From the NCBI RefSeq assembly GCF_900091575.1, contig NZ_FMCR01000007.1, forward strand, positions 62,001 through 126,000: a stretch of 64,000 nt of DNA, given 5' to 3'. Position 1 is the first letter of the stretch. Every line of letters starts with the position of its first letter. The DNA is from Micromonospora saelicesensis. GTDB lineage: Bacteria; Actinomycetota; Actinomycetes; Mycobacteriales; Micromonosporaceae. Below are positions 50,263 to 57,262 of the stretch, in pieces. The position numbers and the translations under genes were made by a program. Below the pieces are notes generated by a model that worked only from the letters and a program-made list of their open reading frames with translations, did not search any database and had not been told where the DNA came from.

Positions 50263-51690
50263 TCAGGTGACCGGCGCGCCGAACCACCTGGGCAGCTGAC
50301 TGAGCAGGCCGCTCTGGTCGTCGCCGACCCACGCCACGTGACCGTCCGGCCGTAGCAGCACGGCGGGTACATCCAGCTCCTCGCTGACGTCGACGACGTG
50401 GTCGACCCGCTCCGCCCAGCCGGCGACCGAGAGCCGGCCGGTCTGGTCGAGCAGCAGGCCGCGGCCGCCGTGCATCAGCTCGTAGAGGCGCCCCCGCCTC
50501 AGCCGTACGTCACGCATGTGGCGCCCGAGCATGTCGTGGCCCGCGCCGAAGTCGTAGCGCACACCGATCGCGGTGATCTTCTCGATCAGGTACCGGTTGA
50601 CGTCCTCGAAGTCCAACAGTTCCGACAACAGTTGGCGCACAGACCGCGGCCCCGGCTCGGGTGAGAGCAGCAGCATCTGCGCCCGGGTGTTGTTCAGCAC
50701 GTCCGCGGCCACCGGATGCCGTTCGCTGTGGTAGCTGTCCAGCAGCCCCTCCGGCGCCCAGCCGTTGAGTTCGGCGGCCAGTTTCCAGCCGAGGTTGAAC
50801 GCGTCCTGGATGCCGAGGTTGAGCCCCTGCCCGCCGGTCGGCGGGTGGATGTGCGCCGCGTCGCCGGCCAGCAGCACCCGGCCGACCCGGTAACGCTCAG
50901 CCAGCCGGGTGGCGTCACCGAAGCGGGAGAGCCAGCGCGGTGAGTGGACACCGAAGTCGGTGCCCGCGTACACCCGCAGTTGGTGTTTGAAGTCGTCGAT
51001 GGTCGGTGGGACCGTGCGATCCTCGACCACCCCCTCGGCCGGGACGAGGACGCGGTACACCCCGTCTCCGAGGGGGCCGAGACCGAATCGGAGATGGGTC
51101 CTGCGGACCTCGGCCACCACGTCGGCCACCGTCTCCGGCGGCACGCCCACCTCCATCTCGCCCAGCAACGTCTCGACGCTGCTGGGCTCGCCGGGGAAGC
51201 CGACACCGAGCAGCCCACGTACGGTGCTGCGACCGCCGTCGCAGCCGACCAGGTAGCGCGTACGCAACTGCGTGCCATCGGCCAACCGCACGGTCACCCC
51301 GTGGTCGTCCTGGCTCAGCCCGACGAGTTCGCTGCCGCGCCGGATCTCGACGCCGACCTCGTTGGCGTGCTCGCTCAGCAGACGGTCGGTGGTGGTCTGC
51401 GGAATGCCGAGGACGTACGCGTGTGCGGTGTCCAGCCCGCCCGGCGACGGCTTCGGAATCGCGGCGAAGAAGCCCCCGACCGGGTGCTGCTGTCCGAGGG
51501 CGAGGAACCGCTCCAGCAGACCTCGCTGGTCCATCACCTCGATGCTGCGTGCGTGCAGGCCGAGTGCGCGGACGTAGCTGGTCGGCTCGGTCTCCTTCTC
51601 GAGCACGAGCGCGTGCAGCCCGTGCAACCGCAACTCGCTGGCCACCATCAAGCCGGTCGGTCCGCCGCCAGCAATGATGACATCGATCAT
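50263..51690 (-). CDS. rox: Rifampin monooxygenase (FAD-dependent)
   Basis: 475 residues, the length of Rox enzymes. FAD motifs: GGGPTG (8-13, Rossmann loop), GCDGGRSTVR (149-158) and AGDAAHIHPPTGGQGLNLGI (275-294). The N-terminus (IDVIIAGGGPTGLMVASELR, then SYVRALGLHARSIEVMDQRG) is very close to what I know of Rox proteins. The enzyme hydroxylates the rifamycin naphthyl ring and linearises the ansa bridge, inactivating the drug. A 19-bp rifamycin-associated element lies 58 bp upstream, which strongly supports this specificity. It converges with the diguanylate cyclase gene, with 4 bp between them. Confidence 0.93.
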   Translation of the reverse strand: MIDVIIAGGGPTGLMVASELRLHGLHALVLEKETEPTSYVRALGLHARSIEVMDQRGLLERFLALGQQHPVGGFFAAIPKPSPGGLDTAHAYVLGIPQTTTDRLLSEHANEVGVEIRRGSELVGLSQDDHGVTVRLADGTQLRTRYLVGCDGGRSTVRGLLGVGFPGEPSSVETLLGEMEVGVPPETVADVVAEVRRTHLRFGLGPLGDGVYRVLVPAEGVVEDRTVPPTIDDFKHQLRVYAGTDFGVHSPRWLSRFGDATRLAERYRVGRVLLAGDAAHIHPPTGGQGLNLGIQDAFNLGWKLAAELNGWAPEGLLDSYHSERHPVAADVLNNTRAQMLLLSPEPGPRSVRQLLSELLDFEDVNRYLIEKITAIGVRYDFGAGHDMLGRHMRDVRLRRGRLYELMHGGRGLLLDQTGRLSVAGWAERVDHVVDVSEELDVPAVLLRPDGHVAWVGDDQSGLLSQLPRWFGAPVT

Positions 51691-51747
51691 GGAATCCCCC
51701 GATTTTCCCAGATTTGGGCGTCGGCTGGAGATTCTGCGGCACCACCC

Positions 51748-51766
51748 GGGTCTTGCCGCAAGGCCC
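51748..51766 (-). promoter_or_regulatory. Rifamycin-associated element (RAE)
   Basis: On the minus strand GGGCCTTGCGGCAAGACCC, differing at two positions from the RAE as I recall it (GGGGCTTGCGGCAAGGCCC). The RAE is a 19-bp inverted repeat found upstream of rifamycin-inactivating genes (rph, rox, arr, rgt) and helR in actinomycetes, needed for induction by the drug. Here it ends 57 bp before the rox start. TTGCGG inside it could act as a -35 with CAGAAT (51736-51731) as a weak -10, spacing 19. Confidence 0.88.
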
Positions 51767-51789
51767 CCGGTGCGATATATGTTGGAAGT

Positions 51790-51824
51790 GGCAGAGAGCG
51801 GATCCGCTCTTTGCCTTACTTTTT
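51790..51824 (+). terminator. Hairpin with U-run, reading rightwards, just upstream of rox
   Basis: AGAGCGGATCCGCTCT (51795-51810) is a perfect palindrome, extended by GGCA/TGCC arms to 51790-51815, and followed on the plus strand by TTACTTTTTTG. In this G/C-rich DNA the T-run is distinctive. It reads away from rox toward the phosphotransferase gene's 3' end, so it would stop plus-strand transcripts. Confidence 0.6.
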
Positions 51825-51852
51825 TGTCAGGCGTAGACGACGTGGTCGCCGC

Positions 51853-52875
51853 TCAGAGCCGCCGGTCACTGTCGCGCAACGCCGTGTGGGCGAGGGTGAC
51901 CAGACCCACCGGTGACACCAGCCCTCGCACGATCCGCGCCGCCCGGCCGCGGTCGGCCGCCTCGGCGTCGAGGTCCAACGCCTGACGGGTCCAGTCGCTG
52001 AGGTCGTCGAGCGCGCGGACCGCGAGGAACCAGGCCAGGCGCACCGGGTCGACGTCGGTCCTGCCGCAGCCGGCGAGCACGGCCTGCTGCTGCTCGGCAG
52101 TGATCGGCGCGAAGGCGAGCACCCCACCGAGGACGAACATGAGGTCACACTCGGGCGGGGCGAGCACCGCGTCGTCCCAGTCGATCAACCAGACCCGCCC
52201 GTCCGCGCCGAGCAGCAGATTGCCCAGGTGCGGGTCGCCGTGGCAGACGACGTTCACGCCAGGCCGGTCGCGCTGGTCGACGGCGCGGCGCTCGACCTCG
52301 CGGGTCAGCACCCCCAGCCGGTCGTCCACCGCGGACCACACCCCTGCCAGCTCCACGACCAGCGGGTCCGCGCGGTCGAGCGGGTCCGGGTCGCGCAGCC
52401 GCGCGGCCATCGCGCGGGTCGCGGTCACGATCGAGGGGTACGCGGCACCGCCCGCCGGCAGTAGCCGTCTCAGCTCGTCGGTAACCGGCACCTCGTGCAC
52501 GGCGGCCAGCACCTCGCCGTACGCGCGCCAGTGCGCGCCGGTCATCGGACCGTCGAGCGCCCGCTGGTCGGAGACCCACGGCACCACCGACAGGCGGCGG
52601 CCGTCGTGGTCGATCGACAGCCGCCCGTCGTCCGCCCGCAGCGGCGCTACGATGCCCGGCACCCCCTGCTCGGCCAGGTACGCCGCCACCACCAGGCCGG
52701 CCGGGGTGCCGCCACCGCTCAGCTTGACCGCGTACCGAGAGCCGTCGGCGGCCTGAGCGAGCCACAGTCGGGCGTGCTGGTCCGCACCGGAGGTGACAAG
52801 CTCCATTGCGGACAGTTGCAGACCGAAGCCCGTCCGTACCTGTTCGGCCACCTGCCGTGCGACGTCCTGCACCAT
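51853..52875 (-). CDS. Aminoglycoside phosphotransferase (APH)-fold protein
   Basis: 340 residues from the ATG at 52875. APH/choline-kinase-type kinase: Lys in SRYAVKLSGGG, catalytic loop VVCHGDPHLGNLLLG, and metal-binding IDWDDAVLAPPECDLMFVLG. The fold phosphorylates small molecules (aminoglycosides, macrolides, sugars, homoserine); the specific substrate cannot be read from the motifs. It lies upstream of rox on the same strand, but the intervening 160 bp hold a terminator and the RAE, so the two are probably expressed separately. Confidence 0.88.
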   Translation of the reverse strand: MVQDVARQVAEQVRTGFGLQLSAMELVTSGADQHARLWLAQAADGSRYAVKLSGGGTPAGLVVAAYLAEQGVPGIVAPLRADDGRLSIDHDGRRLSVVPWVSDQRALDGPMTGAHWRAYGEVLAAVHEVPVTDELRRLLPAGGAAYPSIVTATRAMAARLRDPDPLDRADPLVVELAGVWSAVDDRLGVLTREVERRAVDQRDRPGVNVVCHGDPHLGNLLLGADGRVWLIDWDDAVLAPPECDLMFVLGGVLAFAPITAEQQQAVLAGCGRTDVDPVRLAWFLAVRALDDLSDWTRQALDLDAEAADRGRAARIVRGLVSPVGLVTLAHTALRDSDRRL

Positions 52876-53000
52876 GCGGACACCATGCCAGCGCTCCGGC
52901 CACCGACCCAGCGGTTTTGCCGGTCGCCGGGGTGTTCTGAGACGTCCTATCCGGGTATGGCAAGCCAGTACTCGAATCACGACCGCCGAGAGGACCCGAC

Positions 53001-53645
53001 GTGGCGACCATCCGCGCCCTCGTACTCAACTGCACCCTCAAGCCGTCGCCTGGGCCGTCGAGCGCCGAGCAGCTCGGTAGGGAAGTGCTCGCCGAGCTGG
53101 CCGCGCAGGGCGTGGAGGGCGAAATGATCCGGGTCGTCGATCACGACGTGCGTTTCGGGGTGTCCACGGACGAGGGCGACGGCGACGGCTGGCCGGCGAT
53201 CCGCGCCAAGCTGATGGCAGCCCAGGTGCTGATCATCGCCACGCCGATCTGGCTCGGTCAGCCCTCCAGCGTCTGCAAGATGGTCCTCGAACGCCTCGAC
53301 GCCGAACTCTCCGAGACCGACGCCGAGGGCCGTCTCCGCACCTACGGCAAGGTGGCCGGTGTCGCCGTGGTCGGCAACGAGGATGGCGCCCACCACACCA
53401 TCGGCGAGGTGCAGCAGGCACTCAACGAGGTCGGGTTCACCATCGCCGCCGCCGCCGCGACCTACTGGGTCGGCGAGGCGCTGCACACCGTGGACTACCG
53501 CGACGCCGGCCCCAAGCCCGACACCACCGGCCGCACCACGAAGGCTTTGGCGCTCAACACCGCGCACCTGGCCCGGCTCCTCGCCGACCAGCCGTACCCG
53601 CCGCCGGACGCGAAGAGTGCCGCGGTCGGCCCGAGCCGCGAATAG
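53001..53645 (+). CDS. NADPH-dependent FMN reductase / flavodoxin-fold protein
   Basis: 214 residues. IRALVLNCTLKPSPGPSSAE has the FMN phosphate-binding pattern of this family; the Rossmann-like core continues with LIIATPIWLGQPSSVCKMVL and VAVVGNEDGAHHTIGEVQQA. GTG start at 53001 with GAGAGGACC upstream. Such enzymes reduce FMN, quinones or azo compounds. It could supply reduced flavin to the rox monooxygenase region, but this is inference, as the gene is divergent and more than 1 kb away. It is followed by a hairpin terminator. Confidence 0.88.
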   Translation: MATIRALVLNCTLKPSPGPSSAEQLGREVLAELAAQGVEGEMIRVVDHDVRFGVSTDEGDGDGWPAIRAKLMAAQVLIIATPIWLGQPSSVCKMVLERLDAELSETDAEGRLRTYGKVAGVAVVGNEDGAHHTIGEVQQALNEVGFTIAAAAATYWVGEALHTVDYRDAGPKPDTTGRTTKALALNTAHLARLLADQPYPPPDAKSAAVGPSRE

Positions 53646-53671
53646 ACCTCACCGCCAGGTGCGTCACTGCC

Positions 53672-53697
53672 GGGCTGCCCCACCGCTGGGGCAGCCC
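53672..53697 (+). terminator. Hairpin terminator after the FMN reductase gene
   Basis: Perfect 11-bp arms (GGGCTGCCCCA with its complement) and a 4-nt loop, 26 bp after the stop codon. Confidence 0.65.
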
Positions 53698-53742
53698 TGC
53701 GCGCGGTCCGCTACCGATCCGCCCCAGTCGCACCCGGCGCGG

Positions 53743-54234
53743 TCAGCGCCAGCCGTAGCCGGCGCGCAACGCCTGCCCGACCCGGTCGAACCGGGGCCGG
53801 TCCAACACGGCGCCCTCCCGGCGGATGCTGTCCTCGCGCATGGTGAGCACCCGGTCCAACCGGACCCAGCTCGGCCGGTTGTCGCGGTCCCACTCCCCCG
53901 GCCCGAGCGCGAACCAGTGCCGCTGCCCATCCCGCTCGCTCTGGCTGGACAGCATCAGCCCGAACAGGGTCCGGCTGTGCCGCCCGACGACCAGCACCGG
54001 CCGGTCCTTGCCCTGGCGGGGGTCGTCCTCGTACGGCACCCACGTCCAGACGATCTCGCCCGGGTCGGCCTGACCGTCCCGCTCCGGAGCGTAGGTCAGC
54101 TCCCGACGCTGCAACGCGCTCACCTGACGGCGGCGGGCCACCTGCGCGGGCGCCGGCCCGGTACGCCGGGGCGACGGGATCACCGCACCGACCCGGGAGA
54201 TACGCGCCGCGACATTCCTCAACAGACCAGCCAC
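53743..54234 (-). CDS. PemK/MazF-family protein without visible antitoxin
   Basis: 163 residues. The PemK/MazF-like domain covers about 55-160: GEIVWTWVPYEDDPRQGKDR then PVLVVGRH, LMLSSQSERD and the C-terminal WVRLDRVLTMREDSI. MazF toxins are RNases that cleave mRNA. The N-terminal 50 residues are basic and poorly conserved in such proteins. No antitoxin-like ORF is visible on either side (the neighbours are an FMN reductase and a Nudix gene), so this may be a non-toxic or self-standing nucleic-acid-binding relative. The start codon (GTG 54234) is uncertain. Confidence 0.75.
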   Translation of the reverse strand: MAGLLRNVAARISRVGAVIPSPRRTGPAPAQVARRRQVSALQRRELTYAPERDGQADPGEIVWTWVPYEDDPRQGKDRPVLVVGRHSRTLFGLMLSSQSERDGQRHWFALGPGEWDRDNRPSWVRLDRVLTMREDSIRREGAVLDRPRFDRVGQALRAGYGWR

Positions 54235-54284
54235 GGCGGGCAGCCTACCCGCCGCCGAAGCGGGCGGTACGACAGACTGGCCCG

Positions 54285-54800
54285 ATGAACGAGCTGCCCC
54301 GTGACCTGCCGATCCTGGAGCGACGCGCGGTGCGGGTCGTGGTCACCGACGGCACCGGCCGGGTGTTGCTGTTCCACACCCGCGACCCGGACCACCCCCG
54401 GCTGGGCACCTGGTGGGAACTGCCGGGCGGTGGCATGGATCCCGGTGAGACCTATCGCGACACGGCGGTGCGGGAGCTGCGGGAAGAGACCGGCATCGTG
54501 ATCAGCGCCGACCAGGTTGGTGCGCCGAACTGGCGGCGGCGGGCGAGCTTCCTGCACCGCCAGTTGCGGCACGTCCAGGACGAGGTTGTCGTCACCGTAC
54601 GGCTGGCCGGCCCCGGTCCGGACGTGGACGAGGCGCACCGGCTCGACTACGAGCGGGAGGACTACTTCGGCTTCCGCTGGTGGCCGTTGCCGGATGTGGT
54701 GGCCAGTCGGGAACGGTTCTACCCCGGGCAGCTCCCCCGGCTGATCACCTCGTTCCTCGCCGGCACGGAGATCGACGAGCCGTTCGAGCTGTGGTCGTGA
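54285..54800 (+). CDS. Nudix hydrolase
   Basis: 171 residues. The Nudix box is complete: GGGMDPGETYRDTAVRELRE followed by ETG (pattern Gx5Ex7REUxEExGU, residues about 48-70). It hydrolyses nucleoside diphosphates linked to another moiety; a house-cleaning or ADP-ribose/NADH-type substrate is possible, but specificity residues cannot be read. ATG start. A second Nudix gene occurs at 56813. It is followed by the serpin gene after 26 bp, so the two could be co-transcribed. Confidence 0.92.
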   Translation: MNELPRDLPILERRAVRVVVTDGTGRVLLFHTRDPDHPRLGTWWELPGGGMDPGETYRDTAVRELREETGIVISADQVGAPNWRRRASFLHRQLRHVQDEVVVTVRLAGPGPDVDEAHRLDYEREDYFGFRWWPLPDVVASRERFYPGQLPRLITSFLAGTEIDEPFELWS

Positions 54801-54826
54801 GCCGGGCCGACGGGCAGAGTGGGGGC

Positions 54827-56059
54827 ATGAGGACCGATCTGCACGGGCCGCTCTCCGCGTACGCCGCGCGGCTGCACGCCACGGCCGGCGACCGACACCA
54901 CGTCGCCTCCCCGCTCGGTGCCTGGCTGCTGCTCGCGATCGCTGCCACGACGGCCGACCCGGCCACCGCGGAGGGAGCAGCCGCGGAGCTGGCGCAGGCG
55001 CTGGGCACCGACCTGCCGAGCGCGGCCGAGGTGGCCCGAACACTGTTGGACGCCCCGCACCCGCTGGTCGGGTCCGCCACCGCGCTCTGGCACCGGCCCG
55101 GGCAGGGCGACGGCGGGCAGGCGGCGTGGCGGGCCGCGCTGCCCAGCACGACCGCTGTCGGCGTCCTGCCCGATCAGGCCGGGTTGGACGCCTGGGCGCG
55201 CGAGCACACCCTCGGCCTGATCGAGACGTTTCCCCTGCGGGTCGGGCCGGACGTGGTGCTGGCCCTGGCCAGCGCGTTGGCCACCCGGGTGTCCTGGGCG
55301 ACCCCGTTCGACGTCGCCGACGCACGCGCGCTCGGCGCCGGCAGCCCGTGGGCCGGTCGACTGCGGCAGGCACTGCGCAGCCCGAGCCAGGGCCACCGCT
55401 GCGCCATCGTGTCCACCGCGCAAGCCGGTGACGTGATCGTGCACGCCGCACCGGCCCAGACGACCGACGGCGCGGGGCTGGTGGTCCTCTCGGTGGCCGC
55501 CGCACCGCAGGTGCCACCGGCCGAGGTGCTGGCCGCCGCGTACGACCTCAGCGCCGGCGCGGCCGACGGCGCGCAACCGGCGGGCAGCCGCTCGCTGTTC
55601 GACCTGCCGCTGGGTGAGACTCCGCTGTGGACGCTGACCGAGGAGCGGGTACGCACCCGGGCCCGCGACGGCCGCGAAGAGCGGCACACCGCCGTCCTCC
55701 CCTGCTGGTCGGCCCGGAGCGAGCATGACCTGACCGCCCCGGCGCTCGGCTTTCCGGCCGTGGCGGCCACGCTGGCGACGGCGATGACGCTGCCGGTGCA
55801 GCGCTTCGAGGCACGACAGACGGCGGTGGCCCGATTCGACCGGTACGGCTTCGAGGCGGCCGCCGTGACCGCCATGTTCGGGCTGACCAGCCTGCCACCG
55901 GAGGGCGTGACCCGCACCGCCGAGCTGCGCTTCGGCCACCCGTACGCGGTGGTGGCCGTCGCCACCGACACCCGGGCCGGCGGCACCGCCGGCCCGTGGC
56001 ACGGGGTGCCGGTCTTCTCCGCCTGGGTCGCCGAGCCCGAGGAGGTGTCGGTGGCGTGA
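54827..56059 (+). CDS. Serpin-family protein
   Basis: 410 residues from the ATG at 54827. The N-terminal ASPLGAWLLLAIAATTADPA corresponds to the serpin helix B region (usual N-x-x-x-S-P-x-S replaced by HHVASPLGAW). The central ADARALGAGSPWAG and C-terminal segments resemble actinobacterial serpin homologues, and a hinge-like stretch with small residues is present (GFEAAAVTAMFGLTS, near the usual reactive-centre position). There is no signal peptide, so it would be cytosolic. Serpins inhibit serine proteases by conformational trapping; inhibition here is inferred. A 51-codon ORF overlaps its stop by 4 bp. Confidence 0.75.
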   Translation: MRTDLHGPLSAYAARLHATAGDRHHVASPLGAWLLLAIAATTADPATAEGAAAELAQALGTDLPSAAEVARTLLDAPHPLVGSATALWHRPGQGDGGQAAWRAALPSTTAVGVLPDQAGLDAWAREHTLGLIETFPLRVGPDVVLALASALATRVSWATPFDVADARALGAGSPWAGRLRQALRSPSQGHRCAIVSTAQAGDVIVHAAPAQTTDGAGLVVLSVAAAPQVPPAEVLAAAYDLSAGAADGAQPAGSRSLFDLPLGETPLWTLTEERVRTRARDGREERHTAVLPCWSARSEHDLTAPALGFPAVAATLATAMTLPVQRFEARQTAVARFDRYGFEAAAVTAMFGLTSLPPEGVTRTAELRFGHPYAVVAVATDTRAGGTAGPWHGVPVFSAWVAEPEEVSVA

Positions 56060-56211
56060 GTCACCTCGCGGAGGACCAGGTGGCGGGGGTGCTCCGGCAG
56101 TGGATCGGCACGACCACCCCGAAGCTGCTGGGCGAGGGCATGGAGGGCGCGGTCTACGAGGTCGACGCGGCCCTCAACCGGGCAGACGTCACCAGGGCAC
56201 TCCTGGGCTGA
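56056..56211 (+). CDS. Small protein coupled to the serpin gene
   Basis: 51 residues, starting with GTG overlapping the serpin stop by 4 bp (a translational-coupling arrangement). The product is acidic, contains DQVAGVLRQWIGTTTPKLLG and EVDAALNRADVTRALLG, and has no signal or membrane segment. I recognise no family. The coupling makes it likely to be made with the serpin in fixed ratio, perhaps as a partner or regulator. Confidence 0.5.
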   Translation: MSHLAEDQVAGVLRQWIGTTTPKLLGEGMEGAVYEVDAALNRADVTRALLG

Positions 56212-56226
56212 CGCGGCCGGGTCGGA

Positions 56227-56772
56227 TCAGAACCCGCCGTCGCGCGGCAGTCGCGCGACCATCTCCTGGAATTCCCGCACCGTCATCGCCGTCCGCAACG
56301 TCGCGAAGACGGCGCCGGTTCCGGCCCGGGCGGTGGCCGGGTCGACCCCGGCACGCTGTTCCACCCGACGAAGGAACTCCGTCGGGCCAGCCTCCATCGG
56401 GGTCGCGCCGGCACCGCCGACCTCCAGGCCCACCCCGCTGGTCAAGCCATCGGCACCGGCATCCGGGCCGAGGGCCCCGGCCGGATCCGGGGCCGGAAGG
56501 GCCGTCCCGGCCGCATCCGAGGCAGGACCGGAGGCCCCGGCCGCATCCGAGGCAGGACCGGAGGCCCCGGCCGCATCCGGGGCCGGGCCGCTCAGGTAAC
56601 CGTCAACCTCGTTCGGAAGGTGCCCGACGAGATCGCCGGGCGCGTCGCCGGTCACCCGCTCGGCCAACGTCTGGAGCACGGCGCGGGCGAGCACGGCGGC
56701 CTCCTCGGCCGGCAGGCCGGACCGTTGGGACACCGCGTCGATGAAGTACGGGAACCCGTCGCCGTCGGTCAC
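56227..56772 (-). CDS. DUF2267-domain protein with a repeat insertion
   Basis: 181 residues from the GTG at 56772. The DUF2267 halves are split: an N-terminal part (FIDAVSQRSGLPAEEAAVLA, VLQTLAERVTGDAPGDLVGH) and a C-terminal part (EFLRRVEQRAGVDPATARAG, LRTAMTVREFQEMVARLPRD). Between them are about 60 residues of low complexity with DAAGASGPAS repeats, produced by a 30-bp tandem repeat. DUF2267 proteins are helical and of unknown function. The insertion should be disordered and not harm the two halves. Confidence 0.82.
   Translation of the reverse strand: MTDGDGFPYFIDAVSQRSGLPAEEAAVLARAVLQTLAERVTGDAPGDLVGHLPNEVDGYLSGPAPDAAGASGPASDAAGASGPASDAAGTALPAPDPAGALGPDAGADGLTSGVGLEVGGAGATPMEAGPTEFLRRVEQRAGVDPATARAGTGAVFATLRTAMTVREFQEMVARLPRDGGF
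56511..56590. repeat. 30-bp tandem repeat inside the DUF2267 gene
   Basis: Two perfect units (56511-56540 and 56541-56570) and a partial third (to 56590). The unit is in frame, encoding ten residues, so copy-number changes alter length without frameshift. Confidence 0.85.
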
Positions 56773-56812
56773 GCTCGGCCGGTTACCCCTGGCCGGCCGC
56801 AACAAACTGTCG

Positions 56813-57211
56813 CTAGCCCAGCAGACCCTCGGCCAGCAGGTGGTCGAAGATGATCTGGTCGACCGGCGAGGTGCGGTGTCGGTCCGCGTACCCGAGCCAG
56901 GCCATCTCGGCGATCTCGCTGGCCGGCCGCAGCTGTCCGCGATAGCCGGCCCGGTAACAGGTCATCCGGACGGTGATGCCGCTCGTGTGGCCGTGCGCCT
57001 GAGCGGTGAAGGTGCCCAGGTGCACGGCACCGGGCACGTCGACCTCGACGCTCAACTCCTCGTCGATCTCCCGACGCAGGGTCTCCAGGTCGGTTTCGCC
57101 CGGCTCGCGCTTTCCGCCCGGCAGGTACCAGACGTCCTTGCCCACCGACCGGGTGCTCAGCACCCGACCGTCCTCGACGAGGATCCAGGCCACCTTGTCG
57201 ATCTCGCGCAC
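56813..57211 (-). CDS. Nudix hydrolase
   Basis: 132 residues from the GTG at 57211, chosen because AAGGAG ends 4 bp upstream; a longer ORF to 57250 exists. Nudix box: GGKREPGETDLETLRREIDE followed by ELSV. The N-terminus IDKVAWILVEDGRVLSTRSV and WYLPGGK resembles MutT/NUDIX proteins that take oxidised nucleotides or ADP-ribose. Not closely similar to the Nudix protein at 54285. It lies 40 bp before (on the minus strand) the DUF2267 gene start, and could share its transcript. Confidence 0.9.
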   Translation of the reverse strand: MREIDKVAWILVEDGRVLSTRSVGKDVWYLPGGKREPGETDLETLRREIDEELSVEVDVPGAVHLGTFTAQAHGHTSGITVRMTCYRAGYRGQLRPASEIAEMAWLGYADRHRTSPVDQIIFDHLLAEGLLG

Positions 57212-57262
57212 GATGCTCCTTACCGCCGCCGGGATCGGGGACGCTACCACCCGGCGGCGCGC

